This document shows positions 51,621 to 60,376 of a stretch of DNA of 64,000 nucleotides, piece by piece; position 1 is the first letter of the stretch; each line of letters begins with the position of its first letter. The translations under genes and the position numbers were made by a program. Under the pieces are notes generated by a model. That model was not told where the DNA came from. It ran no database searches and saw nothing but the letters and a program-made list of their open reading frames with translations. Where the stretch lies: assembly GCF_004006235.1 (NCBI RefSeq), contig NZ_CP034753.1, positions 620,001-684,000 on the forward strand, read 5' to 3'. This DNA comes from Agromyces sp. LHK192 (GTDB lineage Bacteria; Actinomycetota; Actinomycetes; Actinomycetales; Microbacteriaceae).

Positions 51621-52780
51621 CCGCCGCGACGCAGCAGCAGGCGCAGCCGAGCGCTGGCGAACGGCTCCTCGCCTTCGGGCGCCTGCTCATCAGCCCGCGC
51701 GGCGCGGTGTTCCTGCTGCTCGCGATCCTGCTGGTCGCGATCACGGTGCTGAACCCGTCGTTCGCGGAGCCCGACCAGTTCATCCGGTTCATCCAGCGCG
51801 TCGCGCCCGTCGCGATCGTCGCCATCGGGCAGTACTTCGTGATCGTCGGCGGCGAGTTCGACCTGTCGATGGGTTCGGTCGTCACCGCGCAGGTCGTGAT
51901 CGCGGGCAACCTGATCGGGCAGGATGCCTCGCGTGCACTGCCCGTGACGGCGCTCATGCTCGCCTTCGGCGCGCTCGTGGGGCTCGTCAACGGCCTCGTC
52001 GTGTCGTTCCTGCGCGTGCCGAGCTTCATCGTGACGCTCGGCATGATGCTCGCCCTCCTCGGCGGCGTGCTCTACTGGACCGGCGGCGCCGCGACCGGCA
52101 ACCCGGCCGACGAGTTCCGCGAGCTCGGCCGCGGCGGCATCCGCGACCTGCCCGTCATCGGCATCCTGCCGTGGGCCGTCGTGATCCTCGCGCTCGTGCT
52201 CGCCGCGGCGATCTGGTTCGCCCGCCGACCCTTCGGGCGCACCATCATCGCGCTCGGCGACAACCCCGTCGCGGCACGCTACGCCGGCACCCGCACCTGG
52301 TGGGTCAAGACGTCGACGTTCGTGATCTCGTCGCTGTCGGCGACGGTCGCGGGCATCCTGCTCGTCGGCTACGCCGGCGTGCACCCGAGCGTCGGCCGCG
52401 GCTACGAGTTCACCGCGATCACCGCGGTCGTGCTCGGCGGCGTCGTGCTCGGCGGCGGACGCGGCTGGGTCGTCGCCGCTGCGGCCGGCGCCTTCGCGCT
52501 CGAGGCGCTGTTCACGCTGCTGAACTTCGCCGGGGTGCCGTCGACCTACCGCGACGCCGTCCAGGGCGTCATCATCATCCTCGCCGTCGCGTACGCCGCG
52601 ACGACGTTCCGCGCGCGTCGTCGTGGCCGCGCACTCGAGACTTCACCCGCCGGACCCGGGCAGGCACCACTGCCCGAGACCGGCGAGGGGAAGGAGCCGG
52701 ACGCCGCCGGGGCATCCGCTCGTCCTGCACCCGTGCCCTCGACGACGAGGGACGACAACGACACCAAGGGAGGTTCGTGA
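51617..52780 (+). CDS. Sugar ABC transporter permease 2 (CUT2)
   Basis: A 387-residue RbsC-type permease. AIGQYFVIVGGEFDLSMGSVVTAQVVIAGNL, SFLRVPSFIVTLGMMLALLGGVLYWTGG, ALGDNPVAARYAGTR (coupling loop) and GRGYEFTAITAVVLGGVVLGGGRG are seen. The C-terminal 50 residues (after [11 protein letters not shown]) are a disordered Pro/Thr-rich tail. ATG 51617 overlaps the stop of permease 1. The stop overlaps the receptor start by one base. Confidence 0.93.
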   Translation: MTAATQQQAQPSAGERLLAFGRLLISPRGAVFLLLAILLVAITVLNPSFAEPDQFIRFIQRVAPVAIVAIGQYFVIVGGEFDLSMGSVVTAQVVIAGNLIGQDASRALPVTALMLAFGALVGLVNGLVVSFLRVPSFIVTLGMMLALLGGVLYWTGGAATGNPADEFRELGRGGIRDLPVIGILPWAVVILALVLAAAIWFARRPFGRTIIALGDNPVAARYAGTRTWWVKTSTFVISSLSATVAGILLVGYAGVHPSVGRGYEFTAITAVVLGGVVLGGGRGWVVAAAAGAFALEALFTLLNFAGVPSTYRDAVQGVIIILAVAYAATTFRARRRGRALETSPAGPGQAPLPETGEGKEPDAAGASARPAPVPSTTRDDNDTKGGS

Positions 52781-53985
52781 TGCGACGCAGATTCACCGTG
52801 GCATCCGCCATGGTCGGGGCGCTGGCGCTGATCGCGCTGGCAGGCTGTACCACCGACCCCAACGTCTCGGCGCCGACGGAAGAGGCCGCCGAGACCGAGG
52901 AGGCCGTCGACTGGTTCGACCAGGAGCTCTACGACAAGCAGGACGCCGAACGCGGCGTCGCGCCCGAGGGCCCTGAAGACCAGCCGTGGCTCCAGACGAT
53001 CAACGCCGAGCCGGTCGACACGGCGCAGTACGCGAGCACGGGCGCCAAGAAGGCGTGCTTCGCGAACGCGTCGATCTCGAACCCGTGGCGCCAGACCGGC
53101 TGGATCACCATGAACGAACAGCTCAAGGTGCTCCAGGAGGCCGGCGCGATCAGCGAGATGGAGACGCGCGACGCGCAGGACTCCGACGACACGCAGATCG
53201 CCGACATCGACTACTTCATCAACGAGGGCAACTGCGACGTCTTCATCATCTCGCCGAACTCGACGGCCGCGATGACACCGGCGGTCGAGCGGGCGTGCGA
53301 CACGGGCAAGCCCGTGATCGTGTTCGACCGCGGCGTGCAGACCGACTGCCCCGTCACGTTCATCCACCCGATCGGCGGATTCGCGTGGGGCATCGACACG
53401 GCCGAGTTCCTCATCGAGGAGCTCGAACCGGGATCGAAGGTGGTCGCGCTGCGCATCCTGCCGGGCGTCGACGTGCTCGAGCAGCGCTGGGCTGCGGCCG
53501 AGAAGCTGTTCTCCGAGAACGACATCGACGCGGTCGACTACTTCACGGGAGCCGACCCGGCCGAGATCAAGAAGATCATCTCCGACGAGCTCGCCAAGGG
53601 CGACGTGCACGGCATCTGGATGGACGCCGGCGACGGCGCCGTGGCCGCGATCGAGGCGTTCGAGGACGCCGGCGTCGACTACCCGGTCATGACCGGCGAG
53701 GACGAGATGAGCTTCCTCCGCAAGTGGAAGGACACCGGGCTCACGGGCCTCGCCCCCGTGTACTCGAACTTCCAGTGGCGGACGCCGCTCCTGGCCGCGC
53801 AGATGATCTTCGCGGGCCAGCCGGTGCCGAAGGAGTGGGTGCTGCCGCAGGCCCCGATCACCGCCGGTGAGGTCGACGAGTACCTCGCGCTCAACGAGGG
53901 CATGCCCGACGGCCACTACGCGAAGTTCGGCGGCGAGGACCTGCCGGGCTACCCGCAGGTCTGGGAGGACCGGATCATCCCGTAA
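52780..53985 (+). CDS. Sugar-binding lipoprotein of the ABC importer
   Basis: A 401-residue periplasmic-binding-protein-like lipoprotein. The signal is VASAMVGALALIALAGC with lipobox LAGC; an acidic linker follows. The ribose-binding-type (Peripla_BP_4) fold has GAKKACFANASISNPWRQTGWITMNEQL, FIISPNSTAAMTPAVERACDTGKPVIVFDRGV and VHGIWMDAGDGAVAAIEAFEDAGVDYPVMTGEDEM. The ligand is not predictable. ATG 52780 follows AAGGGAGG. A strong 18-bp hairpin lies after it at 54002. Confidence 0.93.
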   Translation: MRRRFTVASAMVGALALIALAGCTTDPNVSAPTEEAAETEEAVDWFDQELYDKQDAERGVAPEGPEDQPWLQTINAEPVDTAQYASTGAKKACFANASISNPWRQTGWITMNEQLKVLQEAGAISEMETRDAQDSDDTQIADIDYFINEGNCDVFIISPNSTAAMTPAVERACDTGKPVIVFDRGVQTDCPVTFIHPIGGFAWGIDTAEFLIEELEPGSKVVALRILPGVDVLEQRWAAAEKLFSENDIDAVDYFTGADPAEIKKIISDELAKGDVHGIWMDAGDGAVAAIEAFEDAGVDYPVMTGEDEMSFLRKWKDTGLTGLAPVYSNFQWRTPLLAAQMIFAGQPVPKEWVLPQAPITAGEVDEYLALNEGMPDGHYAKFGGEDLPGYPQVWEDRIIP

Positions 53986-54001
53986 CCGGTCCGTCTCATC
54001 G

Positions 54002-54073
54002 CCGAGTGTGGCCGATCCGTAGCCCGAGGGCCCGCGGATCGGCCACACTCGGAACAGGTCGGCCACACTCGGC
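54002..54073. terminator. 18-bp perfect stem-loop with an extra right arm
   Basis: CCGAGTGTGGCCGATCCG (54002-54019) pairs with CGGATCGGCCACACTCGG (54035-54052) around a 15-base loop. GTCGGCCACACTCGG (54059-54073) repeats the right arm 6 bases later, so two alternative stems are possible. It lies between the receptor and isomerase genes and probably ends or attenuates transcription there. Confidence 0.55.
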
Positions 54074-54091
54074 ATCATTCAAGGGAGCAGG

Positions 54092-54961
54092 ATGCGACGC
54101 ACCATCGGGGTGAACACGTGGGTGTGGACGTCGCCGCTTCGCGACGACTCGCTGCGCGAGATCGCCGCGAAGGCGGCGGGCATGGGCTTCGGCGCGATCG
54201 AGCTGCCGGTCGAGCAGCCGGGCGACTGGTCGCCGGATGCCGCGGCCGACGTGCTCGCCGAGCACCGCCTGACGCCGATCGTGGTCGGCGCCATGGGGCC
54301 CGGCCGCAACCTCGTCGCGGCGCCCGGCTCCGAGGTCGTCGCGACGCAGAACTACCTCGTGCAGTGCGTGAAGGTCGCCGAGCGGCTGGGCTCGCGCATC
54401 GTCGCCGGGCCCCTCACCGCGGCGACCGGGCGCACGTGGCGCATGGACGACGAGGAGCGCGAGGCCCGCTATGCGGAGCTGCGCGGCGCGCTCGGGCCGG
54501 TGGTTCGGCAGGCCGCGGACCGGGGCATCCGCCTCGCCGTCGAACCGCTGAACCGCTACGAGACGAGCCTCGTGAACACCGTCGAGCAGGCGCTCGACGC
54601 GCTCGGCCCGCTGCTCGGCCCGGGACTCGGGCTCGCGCTCGACACCTACCACCTCAACATCGAGGAGCGCTCCATCGGCGACGCCGTGCGCGCGGCCGGC
54701 GAGCACGTGGCCTACGTGCAGGTCTGCGGCAACGACCGCGGCCCGGTCGGCGACGACCACTTCGACTGGCCGGGGTTCCTCGACGCGCTCGACGACGTCG
54801 GGTACACGGGGCCGCTCGGCCTCGAGAGCTTCACCGGGGAGAACGCGACGATCGCCGTCGCCGCCTCGGTCTGGCGACCGCTGGCCGCCTCGCAGGACGA
54901 CCTCGCGGAACGGAGCATCCGGTTCCTGACCGCGCTGCAGGACGAAAGGGAATCACGATGA
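54092..54961 (+). CDS. Xylose isomerase-like TIM-barrel sugar epimerase
   Basis: A 289-residue AP endonuclease 2/xylose isomerase-like barrel. It resembles D-tagatose/D-psicose 3-epimerases: [12 protein letters not shown] at the start, [31 protein letters not shown] (metal Glu), [19 protein letters not shown] (metal Asp, His), [18 protein letters not shown] (His) and LGLESF (Glu). All four expected metal ligands are visible. ATG 54092. It overlaps the next isomerase (ATGA). It could interconvert the imported or oxidised sugar. Confidence 0.88.
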   Translation: MRRTIGVNTWVWTSPLRDDSLREIAAKAAGMGFGAIELPVEQPGDWSPDAAADVLAEHRLTPIVVGAMGPGRNLVAAPGSEVVATQNYLVQCVKVAERLGSRIVAGPLTAATGRTWRMDDEEREARYAELRGALGPVVRQAADRGIRLAVEPLNRYETSLVNTVEQALDALGPLLGPGLGLALDTYHLNIEERSIGDAVRAAGEHVAYVQVCGNDRGPVGDDHFDWPGFLDALDDVGYTGPLGLESFTGENATIAVAASVWRPLAASQDDLAERSIRFLTALQDERESR

Positions 54962-56001
54962 CGGATGCCGCTGCCGCCGAGCCTGGCACGCCCGCCTCGA
55001 CGCACCCGGTGACGCTGTTCACGGGGCAGTGGGCGGACCTGCCGTTCGAGGAGGTCGCACGCCTCGCCTCGGAGTGGGGGTACGACGGGTTGGAGATCGC
55101 GTGCTCGGGCGATCATCTCGACCTGGCGCGCGCCGACGAGGATGACGCGTACGTCGCGTCGCGGCTCGAGGTGCTCGACCGGTACGGCCTGCGGGTCTTC
55201 GCGATCTCGAACCACCTCGCGGGCCAGGCGGTGTGCGATGCGCCGATCGATTTCCGGCATCAGGCGATACTGCGCGACTACGTCTGGGGCGACGGCGACG
55301 CCGAGGGGGTGCGGCAGCGTGCTGCCGAGGACATGCGGCGGTCGGCGCGGGTCGCCCGCAAGCTGGGCGTCGATACCGTCGTCGGGTTCACGGGTTCGAG
55401 CATCTGGCCGTACGTGGCGATGTTCCCGCCGGTGCCGGCGAGCGTGATCGAGCAGGGCTTCGAGGACTTCGCGAACCGGTGGAACCCGATCCTGGACGTG
55501 TTCGACGCGGAGGGTGTGCGGTTCGCGCACGAGGTGCACCCGGGTGAGATCGCGTACGACTACTGGACGAGCGTGCGCACGCTCGACGCGATCGGGCATC
55601 GTGAGGCGTTCGGGTTCAACTGGGATCCGTCGCACATGATGTGGCAGCACATCGACCCGGTCGGGTTCATCTGGGACTTCAAGGACCGGATCTACCATGT
55701 CGACTGCAAGGACACGAGGATGCGCCAGCGCAACGGTCGCGCAGGGGTGATGGGGTCGCACCTGCCGTGGGGCGACCCGCGCCGCGGCTGGGACTTCGTG
55801 TCGACCGGGCACGGGGACGTGCCGTGGGAGGACGCGTTCCGCGCGCTCGACGCGATCGGGTACGCCGGGCCGATCTCGGTCGAGTGGGAGGACGCCGGGA
55901 TGGACCGGCTGCACGGCGCGAAGGAGGCCGTCGGGTACATCCGGTCGCTGCTCTGGCCGAAGCCGGCCGCGTCGTTCGACGCCGCATTCAGCAATCAGTA
56001 G
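54958..56001 (+). CDS. Xylose isomerase-like TIM-barrel protein (IolE-like fold)
   Basis: A 347-residue sugar phosphate isomerase/epimerase-family protein. The barrel includes [51 protein letters not shown] (metal Glu), [34 protein letters not shown] (Asp, His) and [12 protein letters not shown] (Glu). It is longer than the upstream epimerase because of the inserted [21 protein letters not shown] loop. ATG 54958 overlaps the upstream stop. It probably acts in the same pathway as the dehydrogenase and importer. Confidence 0.88.
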   Translation: MTDAAAAEPGTPASTHPVTLFTGQWADLPFEEVARLASEWGYDGLEIACSGDHLDLARADEDDAYVASRLEVLDRYGLRVFAISNHLAGQAVCDAPIDFRHQAILRDYVWGDGDAEGVRQRAAEDMRRSARVARKLGVDTVVGFTGSSIWPYVAMFPPVPASVIEQGFEDFANRWNPILDVFDAEGVRFAHEVHPGEIAYDYWTSVRTLDAIGHREAFGFNWDPSHMMWQHIDPVGFIWDFKDRIYHVDCKDTRMRQRNGRAGVMGSHLPWGDPRRGWDFVSTGHGDVPWEDAFRALDAIGYAGPISVEWEDAGMDRLHGAKEAVGYIRSLLWPKPAASFDAAFSNQ

Positions 56002-56071
56002 GGGCGCGTCGAACGCTGCCGAGCGCTGGCCGTCAGGCCCGTCGCGGGTCAGGGTTGCCCCTGTTTGCGTT

Positions 56072-56090
56072 GCAGGCAAGCCTTACCTAA
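56072..56090. promoter_or_regulatory. DtxR/IdeR-type iron box
   Basis: GCAGGCAAGCCTTACCTAA keeps the CTTACCTAA half exactly and six of nine positions of the other half (AGG and AAG). It ends 10 bases before the start of the SIP-domain gene. Matches the iron-box consensus TTAGGTTAGGCTAACCTAA. Confidence 0.7.
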
Positions 56091-56099
56091 GCTGGAAGC

Positions 56100-56495
56100 A
56101 TGGCCAGCCGAATGCGCAAGCGCGAACCCGACGCCCCGAAGGTGCTGCTCGCGGGTGACACGGCCGACCTCCCGACCATTCGCGAGCGGCTGCGCGACTG
56201 CCAGGCGGATGCCTCCGGCATCGTGCTGATCGAGGCGATCAACGCCCTCCAGGTCGTCCCGCTCGACGCTCCGGCCGGAATCGGCGTGCACTGGCTCTTC
56301 CGCGAGCGCGCCGACGCGGCCGTCGAGCCGCGCGGTTCCGTGCTGGTCACCGCGGTCGACACCTGGCTCGACGAGTGGATGCGCCCCGAGGGCGGCGTCG
56401 AGGTCAGCCCCTGGATCGGTGCGCGCTCGTCGGAGGTCGTCGACGCGTACGCCCGTCAGCTCGACCGCGAGCTCGCGGCGGGCCTGCCCGCCTGA
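56100..56495 (+). CDS. Stand-alone SIP-domain protein (siderophore-interacting family)
   Basis: A 131-residue protein. PKVLLAGDTADLPTIRERLRDCQ and IGVHWLFRERA match the C-terminal NAD(P)H-binding SIP domain of ViuB-like ferric-siderophore reductases. The entire N-terminal FAD-binding barrel (normally another 130-150 residues) is absent. A GGAAG lies just before ATG 56100, and an iron box lies immediately upstream. It could act with a separate flavoprotein or bind a siderophore-derived ligand; it is not a relic by any visible lesion. Confidence 0.78.
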   Translation: MASRMRKREPDAPKVLLAGDTADLPTIRERLRDCQADASGIVLIEAINALQVVPLDAPAGIGVHWLFRERADAAVEPRGSVLVTAVDTWLDEWMRPEGGVEVSPWIGARSSEVVDAYARQLDRELAAGLPA

Positions 56496-56540
56496 CGGCT
56501 CCCGTCCCGCCCGCGTGGCGGACCGGAAACTCCTCGCGCC

Positions 56541-57329
56541 CTACTCCGGGATGCTCCAGTAGTACGCGACCCCGCCCGGGTGGATCTGCGTGATCGCCTC
56601 GTCGACGGTGCGGTCCCACGTGGCATCCGTGTGGCCCGCGTACTCGATCGAGATCGTCCCGTCGTCGCGGGTCTCGACGGCGGTCACGATGCCGGTGTGG
56701 TCGCGGTCGCCCGAGTCGTCCCAGTCGAACTGCACGATGTCGCCGACCTTCACGAGGTCGCGCTGGTCGTCGGTCAGCGCGGTCGCGCGCTCGGGATGCT
56801 CCCCGAGCCACTCCATGAACGCGGTCGAGCTGATCCACGCGGTGGAGTGCGCGTAGGGGTCGCCGCCCTCGGCGTACCACCACTCGTCGTCGGTCGTCCA
56901 CCCGCGCTCGAGCAGTGACTGGCTGGCGAAGTTCACGCAGTCGGTCTCGGTCATGTATCCGAACACGTCGTGCTCGGTCGACTGCCAGTTCGCCAGCACG
57001 TACGACATCTGCGCCGCGACGGCGGGAGAGAGCGAGGCGAACGAGGACTTGTCGGCAGCCGTCGTGTCGGCGGGTGAGACCGCGGTGCCCGAGGCATCCG
57101 TCACGTCTTCGGCGGCCGCGACGCGGGGTGCATCGGTGCCGCCTGAATCGGATGCCGCGACGATCGCCGTCGCCGCTCCGCCGAGCAGCAGCAACCCGGC
57201 GACCCCGCCGACGAGGAGCCGGCGTCGCCGGAGCACCGAGGATCCGCGGCTGGGCGCAACCCCGTCGGCCACGGCCTCGCCGCTCGGTCGGGACTCGGGA
57301 TCAGTGGGGGAATCCAGGTGGTGCGACAT
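56541..57329 (-). CDS. Secreted amidase-domain protein (Amidase_6 family)
   Basis: A 262-residue protein. A cytoplasmic Ser/Arg-rich N-terminus and one signal-anchor helix (LLVGGVAGLLLLGGAATAIVA, about 38-60) precede a papain-like Amidase_6 domain. The domain has a catalytic Cys in TETDCVNFASQSLLERGW and His in SGDRDHTGIVTAVETR, with a following polar strand EYAGHT. Related domains are thought to cleave peptide bonds in cell-wall stems or capsular polymers. ATG 57329. It is a lone gene convergent with the SIP gene. Confidence 0.83.
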   Translation of the reverse strand: MSHHLDSPTDPESRPSGEAVADGVAPSRGSSVLRRRRLLVGGVAGLLLLGGAATAIVAASDSGGTDAPRVAAAEDVTDASGTAVSPADTTAADKSSFASLSPAVAAQMSYVLANWQSTEHDVFGYMTETDCVNFASQSLLERGWTTDDEWWYAEGGDPYAHSTAWISSTAFMEWLGEHPERATALTDDQRDLVKVGDIVQFDWDDSGDRDHTGIVTAVETRDDGTISIEYAGHTDATWDRTVDEAITQIHPGGVAYYWSIPE

Positions 57330-57525
57330 TCCTTCGAGGGTAGGAAGCCGACCTGTGGATCCCCTCTGTGCCCCCTCTGGGGGACATCTGCGCCGTCACC
57401 GTCATCGCGTGCGGTGGCCCGTTCGGGCCAGGGGCGGTGGCCGGAACGCGCGATGCGTCGCGGCGGCGGTCGTCGTCTGATCGTGGTGTCGCCCCGGATG
57501 GGACGACCGGATCGAGGAGACGACC

Positions 57526-58017
57526 ATGTCCATCATCACCATCGGCATCGATCGGGCCGGCAGCGACGCCATCGCCGCAAGGGATCGCCGGACACGGGCG
57601 TCGATCGCCTTCGGCCGCAAGCGGGGCTACTACCGCGTGCTGTTCGAATCGGGACCGGTCGATGCCGCGACCTTCGCCACGACGGCGGGCGTGGACGAGC
57701 GGTTCGCCCGTTCGTGGCTCGACGAACAGCTCGCCGCCGGGATCCTGCGCCAGGTGGACGCCCCCGGCAGCGACGATGCGCAGGTCCTCCTGCCGGGCGA
57801 ACACGTCACGATCCTGCTCGGCGACGACGGCGGCCCCGCGCTCGCCGGAGCCCGCCGCATGCGGATCGAGCACCGCGCCGAGCTCCCGGCGGTGCTCGAC
57901 GACCTGCCGCCGATCGTGGCGGCCGGGTCCGCCGATCGCGGTCCCGCGCCGCTCGGCCACGAGGTCGAGCGTGCGCGGGCGGCGGCCGACGCGGCGCGAC
58001 TGCTCCGTATCGTCTAG
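57526..58017 (+). CDS. Winged-helix domain resembling the N-terminus of the nearby methyltransferase
   Basis: A 163-residue protein. IAFGRKRGYYRVLFESGPVDAATFATTAGVDERFARSWLDEQLAAGILRQVD aligns by eye with the winged-helix N-terminus of the methyltransferase at 60377 (ELGRRHGLYRALHEHGRMTPPALARVTGI, then REWLEQQAAAGIL). The methyltransferase catalytic domain is missing, and the chain continues into an unrelated acidic tail. It may be a decayed or regulatory paralogue. ATG 57526. Convergent with the DUF1254 gene. Confidence 0.7.
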   Translation: MSIITIGIDRAGSDAIAARDRRTRASIAFGRKRGYYRVLFESGPVDAATFATTAGVDERFARSWLDEQLAAGILRQVDAPGSDDAQVLLPGEHVTILLGDDGGPALAGARRMRIEHRAELPAVLDDLPPIVAAGSADRGPAPLGHEVERARAAADAARLLRIV

Positions 58018-58035
58018 CGCGGGGTCGTGCGGTGC

Positions 58036-58107
58036 CGCGAGACGCCGGCGCGTGCGTTCATGCCGACGGCGCGCGAGACGCCGGCGCCGCCGTTCACGCC
58101 GACAGGG
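58036..58107. repeat. Two tandem 36-bp repeats over the 3' end of the DUF1254 gene
   Basis: Units at 58036-58071 and 58072-58107 both begin CGCGAGACGCCGGCGC and both contain GTTCA(T/C)GCCGACGG/AGGG, so the stop codon and last codons of the minus-strand gene are in the duplicated unit. Confidence 0.75.
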
Positions 58108-59032
58108 TCGGGAAGGTCCAGGTGCCGTCGGCGATCTCGGCGCGAGGTCGGTACAGCCGGACGAGGTAGTTCCACCCGTCGGTGATCGGGATCACGTTGG
58201 GCGCGTCGTCGGGGTGGTCGCCGAACCGGACGGTGATCGTGCCGTCGTCGTTGCGAACGCCGGTGATGTTGTTGATCGTGTACGAACCCCGTTCGTTGGG
58301 CTCGAAGAACCCGTCCCGGTTGTACACCGAGATCGACCAGAACCCGTCGACCGGCACCTCGCCGACCGTCAATTCGTACCGCCCGACCGGGAGCCGCGGG
58401 TCGACGCCGATGTAGCGCGCCTCGGAGCTCGGCAGTCCGCCCCATCCCGCCGCGGTTCCGATGAGATGACGGACGGGGTCGACCTCGTCCTTCGTGCCGA
58501 AGGTCCGATCGAAATCGGTCAGGTTCCGGGCCAGCGCGAGCAGCGCGTTCCGCGTCTCGTCGAACGTGCCGGTGTCGTAGTCGGGCATCACGAAGGGCGT
58601 GGACGAACCGGCCTCGAGCCCGATCCGATCCTGCAGGGCGGTGACGGCCGCGACGTCGGCCTCGTCGGCCGGATCGACCAGGATCCGCACCGCCAGCACC
58701 ACGTAGGGCGTGCGGAACTGCTCGACGGCCAGTCGGTACTCGCCCGCATCGTGGTAGATCGCATCGACGTAGTGGTGCTCGTCGACCACCATCGCCGACA
58801 GGTAGCGCTCGCCGTGCTCGGGGATGGTCAACGTCGCCCCGGCGCTGAGATCGACCACCGCGAAACTGTAGAGCGTGTCCCGGTTCAGCCGGATCACCGT
58901 CTGCTCGTCGATCGCCGCCGGCGCCCGGTTGTGCCGGAATCGGTTCACCCCTCCGGCATCCTGCTGGAGGTCGTGCATCATCCGATGCGTCTCGGCCGTC
59001 GCGAAGTTGTCGACATTCACTCGAATCGTCAT
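58094..59032 (-). CDS. DUF1254/DUF1214-domain protein
   Basis: A 312-residue protein with no transmembrane segment. The N-terminal DUF1254 part has VIRLNRDTLYSFAVVDLSAGATLTIPEHGERYLSAMVVDEHHY. The C-terminal DUF1214 part has VPVDGFWSISVYNRDGFFEPNERGSYTINNITGV and DGWNYLVRLYRPRAEI. These proteins are often extracellular in other bacteria; this one lacks a signal peptide. Function is not established. ATG 59032 follows a GGATCC-containing stretch. Its stop is inside the tandem 36-bp repeat. Confidence 0.85.
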   Translation of the reverse strand: MTIRVNVDNFATAETHRMMHDLQQDAGGVNRFRHNRAPAAIDEQTVIRLNRDTLYSFAVVDLSAGATLTIPEHGERYLSAMVVDEHHYVDAIYHDAGEYRLAVEQFRTPYVVLAVRILVDPADEADVAAVTALQDRIGLEAGSSTPFVMPDYDTGTFDETRNALLALARNLTDFDRTFGTKDEVDPVRHLIGTAAGWGGLPSSEARYIGVDPRLPVGRYELTVGEVPVDGFWSISVYNRDGFFEPNERGSYTINNITGVRNDDGTITVRFGDHPDDAPNVIPITDGWNYLVRLYRPRAEIADGTWTFPTLSA

Positions 59033-59134
59033 CCTCGGATCCTTTCACCGCTCCGCGCCGTTCCGGAGACGACGCCCCGGTCCGTCGCCCCGACCCCTCT
59101 GGTCCGAGGATCGCTCGACTCCTAGACTCAGGCC

Positions 59135-60208
59135 GTGGAACCCGAGGACCAGGTCGTCCGCTATGCCGAGCACGACGACTCGTCCGTCGCCTGGGCGGCC
59201 GTCGGCGACGGCCCCCCGCTCGTCGTGGGCGGTTGGTGGTCGAGCCACCTCGAGCTCGACTGGCGCAACGCGCGGTTCCGTCGATTCGTCTCAGCGCTCG
59301 CCGCGCACCGCACGGTGATCCGCTACGACCGCCCGGGCGCCGGCGTCTCCGACCGCGGGGGCATGTCGCCGCGGACACTCGAGGAGGAGTTGGCGACGCT
59401 CGCCGCGCTCCTCGACGTCGCGGCTCCGAGCGGCCGGGTCGCACTCTTCGGCGCGTCATCGGGAACCGGGGTCGCCTCCCTCTACGCCGCACGATACCCG
59501 GACCGCGTCGATCGGCTGATCATGTACGGGTCGTACGCGCGGGGCGTCGACCTCGCTCCACCAGACGCGCGGGCCGCGATGCTCGACGTCGTCGCCCGCC
59601 ATTGGGGCCTCGGCTCCAGGGTGCTGGCCGACCTCTTCCTGCCGGACGCGACGGCCGAGGAGCGGGCGGAGTTCGTCGAGTTCCAACGACGGTCGGCGTC
59701 GCGCGAGGTCGCGCTCGCCTCGCTGCGCGCCGTCTACGACTACGACGCCACCGGGCACCTCGGCGACGTGCGCGCCCCGACGCTCGTGCTGCACCGGCGC
59801 GCCGACCGCGCGATCCCGTTCGCGCTCGGCAAGGACGTGGCCCGGCGCATCCCCGGTGCGACCTTCGTGGAGCTCGACGGCGACGACCACTTCCCGTGGC
59901 GCGGCGATGCCGACGCCGTCGCCCGCGCGACCCTCGGATTCCTCGGCGCGCCGGTGCCGGCGGGAGGCGCGGCGGCGCGCCGGGGCGACGCCCCAGTCGG
60001 GTCGGGGCCCGGCGACGTGCGGTTGACCGACCGCGAGCGGGAGATCCTGCGCCTGGTCGCGCAGGGCCGCACCGACGGCCAGATCGCCGCGAAGCTCTTC
60101 CTCTCCGCGCACACCGTGCACCGGCACATCGCGAACATCCGGACGAAGCTCGGGGTCCCGTCGCGTACCGCCGCGGCCGCGTGGGCGCTGCGCCACGAGG
60201 TCATCTGA
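59135..60208 (+). CDS. Alpha/beta hydrolase fused to a LuxR helix-turn-helix
   Basis: A 357-residue fusion. Residues about 25-270 are an alpha/beta hydrolase: WWSSHLELDWRN, VIRYDRPGAGVSDRG, VALFGASSGTGVASLYAARYPDRVDRL (nucleophile Ser in GASSG), LVLHRRADRAIPFALGKDVA (acid) and ELDGDDHFPWRGD (His). Residues about 290-350 are a LuxR DNA-binding domain: LTDREREILRLVAQGRTDGQIAAKLFLSAHTVHRHIANIRTKLGV. The hydrolase is complete, so it could sense or cleave an ester or lactone signal. GTG 59135. It is followed by the methyltransferase gene, a possible target. Confidence 0.9.
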   Translation: MEPEDQVVRYAEHDDSSVAWAAVGDGPPLVVGGWWSSHLELDWRNARFRRFVSALAAHRTVIRYDRPGAGVSDRGGMSPRTLEEELATLAALLDVAAPSGRVALFGASSGTGVASLYAARYPDRVDRLIMYGSYARGVDLAPPDARAAMLDVVARHWGLGSRVLADLFLPDATAEERAEFVEFQRRSASREVALASLRAVYDYDATGHLGDVRAPTLVLHRRADRAIPFALGKDVARRIPGATFVELDGDDHFPWRGDADAVARATLGFLGAPVPAGGAAARRGDAPVGSGPGDVRLTDREREILRLVAQGRTDGQIAAKLFLSAHTVHRHIANIRTKLGVPSRTAAAAWALRHEVI

Positions 60209-60376
60209 GCGGATGCCTGGCCGGTTCCGGCCACGCGCATTGGCCGCAACGGGCGATTCGCCGCGGCCTGCTCCGGCGTTCACTGGCTCCCGGGTCGCAC
60301 GTCCGTGCGGCCGGAGGACGCCGGGGCGGCACGCTCGTGCCGCCGACACGGCGAGGAAGGCAATCAAGGAACCACC

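Noticed and set aside
57330..57525. Regulatory RNA between the amidase gene and the winged-helix gene
   Set aside because: C- and G-runs (CCCCTCT, CTGGGGG) give hairpins, but nothing matches a riboswitch I can name.
60209..60376. A small gene or riboswitch between the hydrolase-LuxR and methyltransferase genes
   Set aside because: Only short GC-rich hairpins are visible; no conserved RNA motif or plausible reading frame could be supported.
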